Shown here: positions 19,942 through 29,466 of the stretch, piece by piece | Position numbering within the stretch: position 1 is the stretch's first letter | Layout of the letters: each line of letters opens with the position of its first letter | Source of the DNA: Alphaproteobacteria bacterium | GTDB taxonomy: Bacteria; Pseudomonadota; Alphaproteobacteria; WRAU01; Hepatincolaceae | DNA: 64,000 bases | NCBI GenBank assembly: GCA_009780035.1 | Contig: WRAU01000001.1 | Location: forward strand, 62,001 to 126,000 | Reading direction: 5' to 3' | Notes under the pieces: model-generated | Databases searched by the model: none | What the model was told of the DNA's origin: nothing | The model's input: the letters and a program-made list of their open reading frames with translations, nothing else | Position numbers and translations under genes: made by a program

Positions 19942-20835
19942 ATGAAAGATTTAGTATTGGCTATCGGCAATTTTGACGGAGTGCACTGCGGGCATCAAAA
20001 AATTATCTCAGCTGCCAAAAATTTAGCAGCTGAGATGGGTTTAGAGAATAATTGGGGTGTAATGTTTTTTGACCCGCATCCTAGAATTGCTTTAAAAAAT
20101 CATTGCGGTTTTTTATTAACATCAACAGCTGAAAAGCTAGAGCTATTAAAAAATCTTGGCGTGCCATGTTTTTATGTTATTCCTTTTAAAGAAATTCAAA
20201 ACTTAAATGCTCATGAATTTTTTCACGAAATTTTACAGAAAAAATATAATGTGAGAGGGTTAATTACCGGTGATGATTTTAATTTTGGTAAAAATCGGCT
20301 GGGGGATGCAAATTTAATTGCAGAACTATCTAAACATACTGGAATTAAATATATATGCCTTGAAAAGCAGATGTATAACGCTGATATTGCCTACTCTTCT
20401 ACCAACATTAGAAAATTAATCGGCGAGGGCAATATTCAATTGGCGAATAATTTATTAGGGCATAATTATAAAATTACCGCCCCCGTTATGCACGGCAATA
20501 AATTAGGAAGGACTCTTGGTTTTCCTACCGCTAATCTATCAATTGCCGAGTATGCTGCTCCTAAATATGGGGTTTATGTGGTATATGCCTTTGTGGACGG
20601 TGTTAGATATAAGGCGATTGCTAATTTTGGTTTGCGTCCAAGTGTATCTAATAAAAAAAAGGAACTGCTTGAGGTTAATTTATTTGATTTTGAGGGCGAT
20701 TTATACGAGGCGAGCATCAGCGTAGAATTTATTGATTTTATTAGAATCGAGCAAAAATTTGCCTCGCTGGAGGATTTAAAAAACCAGTTAAACCAAGACA
20801 AAATTTTTGCTATTAATTATTTTGAAAAATTATGA
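19942..20835 (+). CDS. ribF: Bifunctional riboflavin kinase/FAD synthetase
   Basis: 297 residues. The N-terminal nucleotidyltransferase domain begins AIGNFDGVHCGHQKII (residues 6-21, HxGH-type) and contains DDFNFGKNRLGD. The C-terminal kinase domain has HGNKLGRTLGFPTANL and the GVYVVYA and FGLRPSV segments. It makes FMN and FAD from riboflavin. In many proteobacteria ribF is directly followed by ileS and lspA; here a two-gene insertion separates them. It starts eight bases after ettA. Confidence 0.96.
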   Translation: MKDLVLAIGNFDGVHCGHQKIISAAKNLAAEMGLENNWGVMFFDPHPRIALKNHCGFLLTSTAEKLELLKNLGVPCFYVIPFKEIQNLNAHEFFHEILQKKYNVRGLITGDDFNFGKNRLGDANLIAELSKHTGIKYICLEKQMYNADIAYSSTNIRKLIGEGNIQLANNLLGHNYKITAPVMHGNKLGRTLGFPTANLSIAEYAAPKYGVYVVYAFVDGVRYKAIANFGLRPSVSNKKKELLEVNLFDFEGDLYEASISVEFIDFIRIEQKFASLEDLKNQLNQDKIFAINYFEKL

Positions 20836-20857
20836 CAAAATTTAAAGATGAGAAATC

Positions 20858-21706
20858 ATGGGCATAGAAATATTTAAGAATAAATTTGAAGATTTAGAAG
20901 GTATTTGGCAGTTTGATGAAAACGGCATTGAATTTATTTATGCTAGAGATTTGCAGAAGATTCTAAACTATACCGATTGGAGAAATTTTGAATTAGTAAT
21001 AGATAAAGCTAAAATTTCTTGCAAAGGTAATAATATCAATGTGTTAGACCATTTCGTTGGCGTCAACAAAATGGTCAAAATAGGCTCAAATGCTGCAAGA
21101 GAGTTAGAGGATTACAAACTAACCCGCTATGCTTGTTATTTAACCGCTCAAAACGGTGATTCCCGTAAGGAAGAAATTGCTTTTGCTCAAAACTACTTTG
21201 CCGTGCAAACAAGAAACTTTGAACTTGTAATGCAAAGAAAAGACGACTATGAGCGGGTTTTAGAAAGGTATGAGTTAAAAGAAGCAGAAAGGATATTCTC
21301 GGAAGAACTTTATCAAAGAGGAGTTGATGATAAAGGCTTTGCTAGAATTAGAAGCAAAGGTGATGAGGTATTATTCGGCAGTAATACTACAAAACAAATG
21401 AAAGAAAAGTTAGGTATTCCAGAGAAATATAATAATAGACCATTAGCAGACTTTCTGCACCCTATTGCTATAACTGCCAAGAAGCTAGCAACTCAAATGT
21501 CTAACTATAATGTAAAAGAAAAAGATCTGCAAGGTGAAGAAAATATTACAGAACAGCATAATCAAAGCAATCAGTTAATTAGAGATGCTTTATTAAAAGA
21601 TAATATTTTCCCAGAAAATCTGATGCCTCAAGAAGATATTAAAAAAGTAGAAAGCAGGTTAAATAAAGACTTAAAAACCATTACAAAAAATGTAAATAAA
21701 TTATGA
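20858..21706 (+). CDS. dinD: DinD-like DNA-damage-inducible protein
   Basis: 282 residues, similar over most of its length to E. coli DNA-damage-inducible protein D. It shares the N-terminal BRO-N-like block (ARDLQKILNYTDWRNF), the segment HFVGVNKMVKIGSNA, then the block DYKLTRYACYLTAQNGD and NYFAVQTRNFE, and a C-terminal helical region. E. coli DinD has been described as an inhibitor of RecA filament activity; whether this holds here is unknown. It overlaps the next gene by the four bases ATGA, so the two are translationally coupled. No LexA-type box was identified in the 22-base gap after ribF. Confidence 0.85.
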   Translation: MGIEIFKNKFEDLEGIWQFDENGIEFIYARDLQKILNYTDWRNFELVIDKAKISCKGNNINVLDHFVGVNKMVKIGSNAARELEDYKLTRYACYLTAQNGDSRKEEIAFAQNYFAVQTRNFELVMQRKDDYERVLERYELKEAERIFSEELYQRGVDDKGFARIRSKGDEVLFGSNTTKQMKEKLGIPEKYNNRPLADFLHPIAITAKKLATQMSNYNVKEKDLQGEENITEQHNQSNQLIRDALLKDNIFPENLMPQEDIKKVESRLNKDLKTITKNVNKL

Positions 21707-22788
21707 TAAATAATGAAGTTATAGAAGCATTAGAAAAATTTATTTACTATTTTAAGCATAATGAAAATAGCGAAGAATATAAACTTCTACCTATGTGTAT
21801 TCATTTATATTCTTTTTTAGGGTGTTCTTCTAAATTTTTAGATATTTCTAAGTTAAAACATGACAATTTAAGTGTAGAAGTTAGGAAGTATGATGATTTA
21901 AAATCAATAAGGAAAATAGTTGAAGCTAAAATAGATAAAAAGGGTATAAATAATCTAAGAGAATTAAGAAATGATATATTGCATAATTATTATCTTATAA
22001 ATGATCACTATAATAAAATAGATTATGATAAAATTATCAATATATTCCTTAATTTTATATATACAATAAAGCGAAATCTTAATAAATCTGTAATAATAAA
22101 AAACGCTATAGAAAATATATATTTACAAGATATAAATGAAATTGAAAATTATCAAAATGGAGTAAGGTATAATCTTGCAATAGCTATAAATAGCAATAAG
22201 AATCAAGGGGTAATTGAAGCACTATTAGAGAAATATGATATTTTTGAGCTTGCAGAAATATATGACAAATCCTTTTTATCCATTACAAAACAAGATAAAA
22301 ATTATAAGATAATAGAGTTATTAAATGAAAATGAAGAATTTCATGATAGATTTTTAGAATATACATCTAATTTGTTAAAAGATAATTACGAGATTATTAT
22401 TGAATTATATGAAAATTCAGGATTCACAGAGTTATTAAATGAAATTTTAAATATAAACGATGTGGAAGATATTAAAAAGATTTATGACAAAGCAGGATAT
22501 ACAAATCTTTGGAAAAATGGAGATTGTGATTATGATTATGAATGTTCTGAATGTGGTTTTGAGGCTAGAGACTATATTCTTGGTAAAATAGCCTATGATA
22601 TATCTCATCTGGAATATTTAGAAAAAGAGTTTAGATGTATTAAATGTAATGAGGAGTTTTACTTAGGTAGTTCCTCTGGTGTCAATGAAGACGATGATTA
22701 TGTAAGTAATGAATGCCCTCGTTGTTATAAATTAACTAACGATGGTGATTATTGCGAAGACTGCCAAGGTTATATAGATAAACAGTAA
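21703..22788 (+). CDS. Uncharacterised protein with HEPN-like motif and C-terminal zinc ribbons
   Basis: 361 residues, not recognised as a named family. The helical N-terminal part holds RNDILH (Arg89 to His94), an R-x4-H pattern with a polar residue after Arg, as in HEPN ribonuclease domains. Residues 135-270 are helical and charged. The tail carries four CxxC pairs (281/284, 312/315, 338/341, 351/354), fitting two zinc ribbons. Codon use is markedly more AT-rich than in flanking genes (many ata, aat, tta). It is coupled to the DinD-like gene by an ATGA overlap. A nuclease, toxin or defence role is inference from the motif and the context. Confidence 0.6.
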   Translation: MINNEVIEALEKFIYYFKHNENSEEYKLLPMCIHLYSFLGCSSKFLDISKLKHDNLSVEVRKYDDLKSIRKIVEAKIDKKGINNLRELRNDILHNYYLINDHYNKIDYDKIINIFLNFIYTIKRNLNKSVIIKNAIENIYLQDINEIENYQNGVRYNLAIAINSNKNQGVIEALLEKYDIFELAEIYDKSFLSITKQDKNYKIIELLNENEEFHDRFLEYTSNLLKDNYEIIIELYENSGFTELLNEILNINDVEDIKKIYDKAGYTNLWKNGDCDYDYECSECGFEARDYILGKIAYDISHLEYLEKEFRCIKCNEEFYLGSSSGVNEDDDYVSNECPRCYKLTNDGDYCEDCQGYIDKQ

Positions 22789-22824
22789 TATAAATAAATT
22801 TAAAAAACTATAAGGTTATTAAAA

Positions 22825-25605
22825 ATGGAAAAAGATATAAAAAGCTCGGTGCGTTTGCCGAAAACCGATTTTGCCATGAAGGCGAATCTAGGGTTGTTAG
22901 AAGAAAATGTATTAAAAGCATGGGCGGAAAATAATATTTACAATAAAATTATTGCCAAAAATCAAAACTCTCCGCAGTTCGTGCTGCACGATGGTCCTCC
23001 TTACGCTAACGGACACTTGCATGTTGGTCATGCTTTAAATAAAATCCTCAAGGATATTATTGTTAAATCTTATATCACACAAGGCTACAATACGCCTTTT
23101 GTTTTGGGCTGGGATTGTCATGGTTTACCCATTGAGTGGAAAATTGAAGAAAAATATAAGGAAAAAGGCTTAAAAAAAGAAGATGTAGATATTCAGCAGT
23201 TCCGTACTGAATGTAAAGATTTTGCACTTGGCTGGGTAGCTGTGCAAAAGGAAGAATTTAAACAGCTAGGCATACTTGCCGATTATGATAAATCTTATTT
23301 AACTACGAACTTTGAAGCAGAAAAAGTTATTGTAAGTGCGGTGTTGAATCTATTAAAGGACGGCATTGTTTATCAGGGTAAAAAGCCGGTATTATGGTCG
23401 GTTGTGGAACAAACTGCTCTGGCTGAGGCAGAGGTTGAGTATCAAGATAAAACCTCCGATACTGCCTATGTGGCTTTTAAAGTAGCAGCATCTCCTAGTA
23501 ATTTGGCTGATTGGAATGATGCTAGTGTGGTTATATGGACAACAACTCCATGGACGCTGCCATCTAACCAAGCCGTTGCCTATGGTGAAGAAATTGTTTA
23601 TGGACTTTACGCAGTTGAGCCAAGTGCGGAATCTTCTATATCTGCAAGTCAAAAATTAATTGTAGCAACTGATTTAGCTGAAACTTTATTTAGCAAAATG
23701 CAAGTTTCTTTTAAACTGCTTGATACAACCACTGGATTAGCAGGATTTACACTTCGCCATCCGTTGTATAGTATTGCCGGCTATGATAGAGTTGTGCCTG
23801 CCCTAGCAGGAGGGTTTGTAGAAACTGCTACTGGAACGGGCTTAGTGCATATTGCTCCATCACACGGTGAGGACGATTTTTATTTATGCCAAGACAATAA
23901 AATTACGCCGCTAGAATTTGTGCAAGATGATGGTGTGTTCAGCAAAGCAACTCCGCATTTTGCAGGGGAACATATTTTTAAAGTAAACTCTAAAGTCCTT
24001 CAGGCTTTGGGTGATAATTTGCTGCTGCATGAAAAAATGACGCATTCCTATCCGCATTCGTGGCGTTCAAAAGCTCCGCTGATTTATAGGCTTACTTCCC
24101 AGTGGTTTATAAATATGGATAAAAATAATTTTAGAGAAAAAGCTCTCAAAAGCCTTGATTCTGTAGAATTTTTTCCAAAATCTGGCAAAAATAGACTAGC
24201 TTCTATGGTGGCAACGCGCCCCGATTGGTGTATTTCACGGCAGCGGACTTGGGGGGTGCCTTTAGGAATTTTCTTGCATCGTGAAACTAATAAACCTCTG
24301 ATTGACAGCGAGGTATTTAGTAATGTTATTAACGCTTTTGCTGAGGGAGGTTCATCTGTATGGTTTGATGGCGACCCGCGCAGATTTTTAACGGCTAAAT
24401 ACAATAAGGAAGATTACACTGCGGTAATGGATGTGGTTGATGTTTGGATGGATTCTGGTCTTACTCATAATTATGTGTTAAAAGAAAACAGCATGAAATT
24501 TCCGGCAGATATTTATTTGGAAGGAACAGACCAGCATCGCGGCTGGTTTCAGTCTTCGCTGATAATGTCTTTGCTATTGCTGGGCGTGCCTCCTTATAAA
24601 AAAATTATTACTCATGGCTTTACGCTTGATGAAAAAGCGCAGAAAATGTCAAAATCACTAGGGAATACAATTACTCCTGCCAGCGTAATTAAAGATTTTG
24701 GCGCAGATATTTTAAGACTTTGGGTGGCAAGCAGCGATTTTACGGAAGATGTTTATATCGGTAAAAATATTCTTACCCAGCAGGCAGAGGTTTATAGAAA
24801 AATCCGCAATACTTTGCGGTATTTAATTGCAAATTTAACTTATTATAAAGAAGATGCAGATTATGAAGATCTTGCAGATATTGATAAATGGGTTTTGCAT
24901 AATGTGTTTTCTATAGATGATTTGTATGAAAAGACTTTTACAGAAAGTTTTACGATTCATAGTTTTTTTAACCGTTTATTTAACTTTATGCTTAGTGATC
25001 TATCAGCATTTTATTTTGATATTAAAAAAGATATTCTTTATTGCGATGCTGAAAACTCAAAGGGTTTCAAATCTACCTTAACTGTGCTGAATATTCTGTT
25101 TAACTTTATGCTGAAGTGGCTGTCACCGTTTATTCCTTTTACTATGGAAGAAGCCTATGCGAAAAGATACCTTGTTGACTTGGGAAGTTTGTTTTTGTTC
25201 AATTTTCCTACGGCACACAGTTCATGGCAGGCTGAGGAAATTTTTGATAAATTAGAAAGAATCAAAAAAATCCGCAAAGTAGTAATGGGTTGTTTAGAGC
25301 TAAAACGGGCAAATAAAGAAATTGGCTCTTCCCTAGAGGCAGCACCGATTGTGTATCTATTGGCAGAAGATAAGAGGCTTGTAGAAAGCATTAATTTTGC
25401 TGATATTTGTATTACCTCAAATATCGTAATTAAAGATTTAAGCGAAGCGAAAGAGGGATTATACTCACATGCTGATGTGGAGAATGTTTTTGTGGAATTC
25501 GCAAATGCCAATGGTGAGAAATGTGAGCGGTGCTGGAAGTTTTATGATGAGTTAACTGAAAATCACTTATGCAGCCGCTGCGAAAGCGTAGTATTTAAAA
25601 AGTAA
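22825..25605 (+). CDS. ileS: Isoleucyl-tRNA synthetase
   Basis: 926 residues, class I synthetase of bacterial type. The HIGH motif appears as HVGH (66-69) in PYANGHLHVGHA. The CP1 editing domain contains TTTPWTLPSNQAV, and the KMSKS motif is at residues 607-611. The C-terminal zinc finger is CERCWKFYDE plus CSRC near the end. It charges tRNA-Ile. AAGG at 22811-22814 serves the ATG. lspA follows after 16 bases, the conserved neighbour. Confidence 0.98.
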   Translation: MEKDIKSSVRLPKTDFAMKANLGLLEENVLKAWAENNIYNKIIAKNQNSPQFVLHDGPPYANGHLHVGHALNKILKDIIVKSYITQGYNTPFVLGWDCHGLPIEWKIEEKYKEKGLKKEDVDIQQFRTECKDFALGWVAVQKEEFKQLGILADYDKSYLTTNFEAEKVIVSAVLNLLKDGIVYQGKKPVLWSVVEQTALAEAEVEYQDKTSDTAYVAFKVAASPSNLADWNDASVVIWTTTPWTLPSNQAVAYGEEIVYGLYAVEPSAESSISASQKLIVATDLAETLFSKMQVSFKLLDTTTGLAGFTLRHPLYSIAGYDRVVPALAGGFVETATGTGLVHIAPSHGEDDFYLCQDNKITPLEFVQDDGVFSKATPHFAGEHIFKVNSKVLQALGDNLLLHEKMTHSYPHSWRSKAPLIYRLTSQWFINMDKNNFREKALKSLDSVEFFPKSGKNRLASMVATRPDWCISRQRTWGVPLGIFLHRETNKPLIDSEVFSNVINAFAEGGSSVWFDGDPRRFLTAKYNKEDYTAVMDVVDVWMDSGLTHNYVLKENSMKFPADIYLEGTDQHRGWFQSSLIMSLLLLGVPPYKKIITHGFTLDEKAQKMSKSLGNTITPASVIKDFGADILRLWVASSDFTEDVYIGKNILTQQAEVYRKIRNTLRYLIANLTYYKEDADYEDLADIDKWVLHNVFSIDDLYEKTFTESFTIHSFFNRLFNFMLSDLSAFYFDIKKDILYCDAENSKGFKSTLTVLNILFNFMLKWLSPFIPFTMEEAYAKRYLVDLGSLFLFNFPTAHSSWQAEEIFDKLERIKKIRKVVMGCLELKRANKEIGSSLEAAPIVYLLAEDKRLVESINFADICITSNIVIKDLSEAKEGLYSHADVENVFVEFANANGEKCERCWKFYDELTENHLCSRCESVVFKK

Positions 25606-25621
25606 ATTTTTGAGAAATAGC

Positions 25622-26116
25622 ATGAAACTATTAAAATCTTTTACCAAAAAACAATTATTGGTATTACTGTGCAGCATAGCAGTTTTGGTAGCCTTAGATC
25701 AGCTGGTTAAATATATTGTTTCTGTAAATATGGGTCTTTATTACGATTATATCAAAATTTTACCATTTTTAGAAATCCGCTATATTATTAATACAGGGGT
25801 TAGTTTCAGTTTTTTAGACGGGCTTGATTATAAGCTCATTGCCATAATTTCGTTTGCTGCAATTATTTTAGCTACTTATTTAATTATAAGTTTCTATAAA
25901 GTAGCAGGGATTGAAATGATAATTGCACTAAGCCTGCTGTTGGCAGGAAGTATTGGAAATCTTATAGATAGGCTAAGAATTGGCGGAGTTATAGACTACA
26001 TTCATGTCTTTTGGGGACAGTATAGTTTCCCTATATTTAACTTAGCAGATATTTATATTAATTTTTGTGCTTTAATTATTATAAAAAATGTTATAATGAA
26101 TAAGAAAACCAATTGA
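25622..26116 (+). CDS. lspA: Lipoprotein signal peptidase (signal peptidase II)
   Basis: About 164 residues with four membrane segments. Catalytic aspartates lie in GNLIDRLRIGGVIDY and FNLADIYIN; the other conserved block is INTGVSFSF. It removes signal peptides from prolipoproteins such as the product of the next gene. A TTG 12 bases upstream is in frame, but the ATG at 25622 gives a typical start (MKLLKS) and is preferred. The stop overlaps a possible TTG start of the next gene. Confidence 0.95.
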   Translation: MKLLKSFTKKQLLVLLCSIAVLVALDQLVKYIVSVNMGLYYDYIKILPFLEIRYIINTGVSFSFLDGLDYKLIAIISFAAIILATYLIISFYKVAGIEMIIALSLLLAGSIGNLIDRLRIGGVIDYIHVFWGQYSFPIFNLADIYINFCALIIIKNVIMNKKTN

Positions 26117-26124
26117 AATATACT

Positions 26125-26595
26125 ATGAAAAATACTTTTAAAATTTACCTTATCGGCGGATGCTTGCTGGCATTGCAGGCATGCACGCAAAGCGGATTTA
26201 TTGTAACCAAAAAAGCTTTAGATCCTTTTACCATGTATTCTTATCAGCCGCTTTCCATGCCGCCTATTTATTATTTATCTTCACAAGAAATTGCCGATGA
26301 ACGCCGCTTTATTAAAGAGGGGCAAAATCGCGTGCAGTCTTTATTGTTTGAGAATAATATGAGCGATAGCTTATCGCCGCAGAGAAAAAAAAGCATTCAG
26401 CTATCACAAGGTGATGAGAAGTTTTTAGCATTAGCAGGAGCGAATCAAGATTTATCGCAAGTCCGCCAAAAACTAGATGAAGAATCTCTTGGGCTTACTT
26501 ATCGCAGCCCTAGCTTTATTGAACGGATTTTTTCTAACCATCAAGGCGAAGCCTTAGATAATAAACTTTCAGAGTATAAAAAATACAACCGCTAA
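26125..26595 (+). CDS. DUF3035 (BamF-like) outer membrane lipoprotein
   Basis: 156 residues from the ATG at 26125. A lipoprotein signal peptide ends in the lipobox LQAC with Cys20 as the acylated residue. The mature part starts with a proline-rich patch, PLSMPPIYYL, typical of the alphaproteobacterial DUF3035 family. Members of that family have been linked to the BAM complex as BamF. The rest is charged and probably flexible. It sits directly after lspA, whose product would process it, and before the M16 pair, the usual order in alphaproteobacteria. An in-frame TTG at 26113 is less likely as start. Confidence 0.75.
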   Translation: MKNTFKIYLIGGCLLALQACTQSGFIVTKKALDPFTMYSYQPLSMPPIYYLSSQEIADERRFIKEGQNRVQSLLFENNMSDSLSPQRKKSIQLSQGDEKFLALAGANQDLSQVRQKLDEESLGLTYRSPSFIERIFSNHQGEALDNKLSEYKKYNR

Positions 26596-26604
26596 GGGCT
26601 TAAC

Positions 26605-27921
26605 ATGAGATTTTTCCTAAAATTAGCTGCTTTATTTTTTATGCTTATTAGCACGGCATATGCTAGTGATTACGATACTTTCACACTGCCTAACGGTTTG
26701 GTTGTTCATGTTATTAAAACTAACAGCCCGATTATAACCCATGCCATTGCCTACAATGTGGGGTCAATTGAAGAACGCAGCGCTAAAGAAGGGCTGGCAC
26801 ATTTTTTAGAGCATGCCATGTTTTTAGGCACGAACCGCTATTCTAAAGCCGATTTAGCTCAAATGGTTAAAGAAACCGGCAGCTATTATAATGCTTTTAC
26901 ATCATACGATATTACTCTTTATTATTTTAATCTTCCTGCCCGTCATTTGCAGCGTGTAATGCAGTTTGAAGCTGATCGCATGAAATGGCTGCAGCTTAAT
27001 GAGCTACTGGTGGAAAATGAAAAGCAGGTTATTCTGCAGGAAGCGAAAATGTATCAAAATAATGTCTATAGTGTTTTTTATGATACATTGCGGCGGTATC
27101 TTTTTCCAACTACTAATTATGGCAGAAGTTTAATCGGATATGAAGATTACTTTAAAAAGCTAACCCTTCACGATATTCAAGATTTCTATGATACTTGGTA
27201 TACTCCAAGCAATGCGCAGGTTTTTATTATCGGTAATGTAGATTTTACTGAGGTGCGAAAATTAGCTGATACTTATTATGGTAAAATCCCTAAGGAAAGC
27301 AGAACTTTTATAAGGGCAAAAACCAGCGAAGAAACTTATACTGCTGATATTACTGTGGCTTTTAAAGATAAAAGAGTAAATCAAGAGATTATTACTAAAT
27401 CTTATTTGGTGCCGTCTTTAATTAACGATACTTCTAAAGATAAAAAAGCCGCCTATTCTTTGATAATTTTACAAGATTTGCTATCTTCAAAATTTGGCAA
27501 AATTTATAACTATCTTGTTTTAGAAAAAAAACTTTTAGTTGATTTTTCTGTTAATTATAACGATGAGCAAAAAGGCAGCAGCACCTTTACTTTTACCTTA
27601 GTTCCGAATAAAGGGGTAAATAGTGAACAGGCAACAGCTGCTTTTAATGAAATTCTTAATAAAACTTTAAGTAATGGCTTTAATCAGCTAGATTTACGCT
27701 TAAGCGTTAATCGTATTAAAGATACCCTTGAGCTGATGCGGGAAGATGATATGCAGTATCTATTTATGATTGCAAGGTATCTTAATGCCGGTTTAACTTA
27801 TGAAGAAACCCAAAAATTTGTTAATAACTTAGATAATATTACGCCAAATGATGTCCGCAATACCTATAATAAATATCTTAAAGATGCCCGCTATGTTCTT
27901 GCTACAGCCCACGGAGAATAA
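26605..27921 (+). CDS. M16 family zinc metallopeptidase, catalytic member
   Basis: 438 residues with a signal peptide (about 1-20, ending AYA). The inverted zinc motif HFLEH is at residues 66-70, and the third ligand Glu146 lies 76 residues later, as required for pitrilysin-type activity. It is a periplasmic or envelope peptidase; substrates are unknown. It is followed five bases later by a second M16 protein lacking the zinc motif. Such active/inactive pairs usually form a heterodimer. Confidence 0.92.
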   Translation: MRFFLKLAALFFMLISTAYASDYDTFTLPNGLVVHVIKTNSPIITHAIAYNVGSIEERSAKEGLAHFLEHAMFLGTNRYSKADLAQMVKETGSYYNAFTSYDITLYYFNLPARHLQRVMQFEADRMKWLQLNELLVENEKQVILQEAKMYQNNVYSVFYDTLRRYLFPTTNYGRSLIGYEDYFKKLTLHDIQDFYDTWYTPSNAQVFIIGNVDFTEVRKLADTYYGKIPKESRTFIRAKTSEETYTADITVAFKDKRVNQEIITKSYLVPSLINDTSKDKKAAYSLIILQDLLSSKFGKIYNYLVLEKKLLVDFSVNYNDEQKGSSTFTFTLVPNKGVNSEQATAAFNEILNKTLSNGFNQLDLRLSVNRIKDTLELMREDDMQYLFMIARYLNAGLTYEETQKFVNNLDNITPNDVRNTYNKYLKDARYVLATAHGE

Positions 27922-27926
27922 TTTTT

Positions 27927-29309
27927 ATGCCTCAGAATATTAATAAAACTAAAAAAGCTCCAATTATTAAATACGGTATTATCCTTATTGGCTTAATATT
28001 TTTAGTAGCCGTTTTATCTTATTCTAGACAAGAGAGTTCAGATAATATAATTACTGCCTCATCTGAAAGTTTTATTTCTGCTGTGCAAACTCCGCAAATA
28101 AAAGGACTTAACAATGTTCTTTTATACGAAAATAACGATAATAATATTATTTCCATTAATATAACCTTTAAGGGAGGGGCAGCGCTTGACCCTAAAAACT
28201 ACGAGGGTTTAAGTAATTTTTTAGCCAATGCCATGATAGCAGGAGCTGGCGGTTATTCGGTTTTAGAATTTGCTAGAATGTTTGAAGAGTATTCAATTAA
28301 AATTAATACATCCGCAAGCCGTGATTCTATTACTTTTGAAATAACTGCTTTAAATTACTATAAAAGCAGGGCTTTTAACTTACTGAAGCTAATTCTTAAT
28401 TCTCCTAATTTAAGTAATGAAGAAATTACTTTAACAAAAAATAATGCTATTGTGGAATATAACATAAGGTCGCAGCAACCGAAGTTTCTTGTGGCACAAG
28501 CCTTGCGTAATCAGCTGTTTGGCAGTCATGAGTATTTTAGAGATGTGAATGGCACGCCTAATAGCATTAGTAAAATTACTCCAAAAATCTTAAAAGATTT
28601 TAAGTCTAAGGTAATTACAAAAGATAATATGTATGTGGCAATCAGCGGGAATATTTCAAAGAGCGAAGTTGAAAAAGAACTTAGCGCAATTGCTGCCAGT
28701 CTGCCGAAAGGGGATATGGAGTTTTTAGCTTTAGACTATATCCAGCCGAATTTTACTAATAAAATAATTGAAGTTCCCCTTGCCGGAGCTTCACAAAGTG
28801 AGGTTCTAATAGCCTTTAACTCGCCAAGATTTGATTCTCCCTTATTTCCTTATGCTAGGCTTGTAAATACTTATATGGGATTAATGCCAGACTCCTTATT
28901 ATTTGATAATTTAAGGAATAAAAAGGGTTTAGTTTATACGGTCAGCAGCAGCCTGCAGCAAGACAGCATTAGCAATTATTGGCTGGTTAGTTTAGGGACA
29001 TCTCTTGATAAAACTAATGATGCTATAAATGCAGTTAAGCAAACCTTAGATGGTTTAAAAAACAAAAAATATAACTTTAAAGATATTGTTGTAGCCAAAA
29101 ATTGGATGCTGGATAATGAACTGCGGGTTTTTACAAATAACAGAAGCATCGCCTCATACCTTAATAGAATGCAGTTTCTAGGAATTAACCTCAATCGCAA
29201 TGCTGAATTTGCAAAACTTTATGCCGCAATGACCGCCGATAATATCAATCAAACCTTAGCAAATATTGAAACAAATAATATGGTTATAGTTAAAATAGTT
29301 GATAAGTAA
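27927..29309 (+). CDS. M16 family peptidase-like protein, non-catalytic partner
   Basis: 460 residues. An N-terminal membrane anchor (about residues 14-33, IIKYGIILIGLIFLVAVLSY) is followed by two M16 domains. The place of HxxEH reads LSNFLANAM, so zinc binding and catalysis are lost. The C-terminal R/Y substrate-binding region is kept (LRNKKGLVYTVSS). It likely partners with the preceding active protease, as for other alphaproteobacterial M16 pairs. The stop codon is followed four bases later by a palindromic element. Confidence 0.88.
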   Translation: MPQNINKTKKAPIIKYGIILIGLIFLVAVLSYSRQESSDNIITASSESFISAVQTPQIKGLNNVLLYENNDNNIISINITFKGGAALDPKNYEGLSNFLANAMIAGAGGYSVLEFARMFEEYSIKINTSASRDSITFEITALNYYKSRAFNLLKLILNSPNLSNEEITLTKNNAIVEYNIRSQQPKFLVAQALRNQLFGSHEYFRDVNGTPNSISKITPKILKDFKSKVITKDNMYVAISGNISKSEVEKELSAIAASLPKGDMEFLALDYIQPNFTNKIIEVPLAGASQSEVLIAFNSPRFDSPLFPYARLVNTYMGLMPDSLLFDNLRNKKGLVYTVSSSLQQDSISNYWLVSLGTSLDKTNDAINAVKQTLDGLKNKKYNFKDIVVAKNWMLDNELRVFTNNRSIASYLNRMQFLGINLNRNAEFAKLYAAMTADNINQTLANIETNNMVIVKIVDK

Positions 29310-29312
29310 ATA

Positions 29313-29411
29313 TTGAATATCTTGGCTTTCTACTCATCAGTTTTGCCTATCATGTATTTAAACATACACTAAGGAGCAAAACTTCTAAATATAAACCTTA
29401 ATAAATGCAAA
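29313..29411. repeat. Palindromic element, family P, copy 2 (before rnpB)
   Basis: Aligns with the elements at 5878 and 29833. Shared blocks: ttgaatat, ggctttctactcat, agttttgcc, and the 3' part gcaaaacttctaaatataaa. The outer right arm is decayed (aataaatgcaaa instead of aatagattcaaa), so the outer stem is weak while the inner TTTTGC/GCAAAA stem is kept. It begins four bases after the M16 stop codon. Confidence 0.7.
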
Positions 29412-29433
29412 ATTTTTAATTTCAAAGATTCTA

Positions 29434-29462
29434 TTGCAATATTTTTATATATAAACTATCTT
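29434..29462 (+). promoter_or_regulatory. Promoter of rnpB
   Basis: TTGCAA (29434-29439) and TATCTT (29457-29462) with 17-base spacing. This places the start about six bases downstream, where the P1 stem of RNase P RNA begins. Confidence 0.5.
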
Positions 29463-29466
29463 TAGA

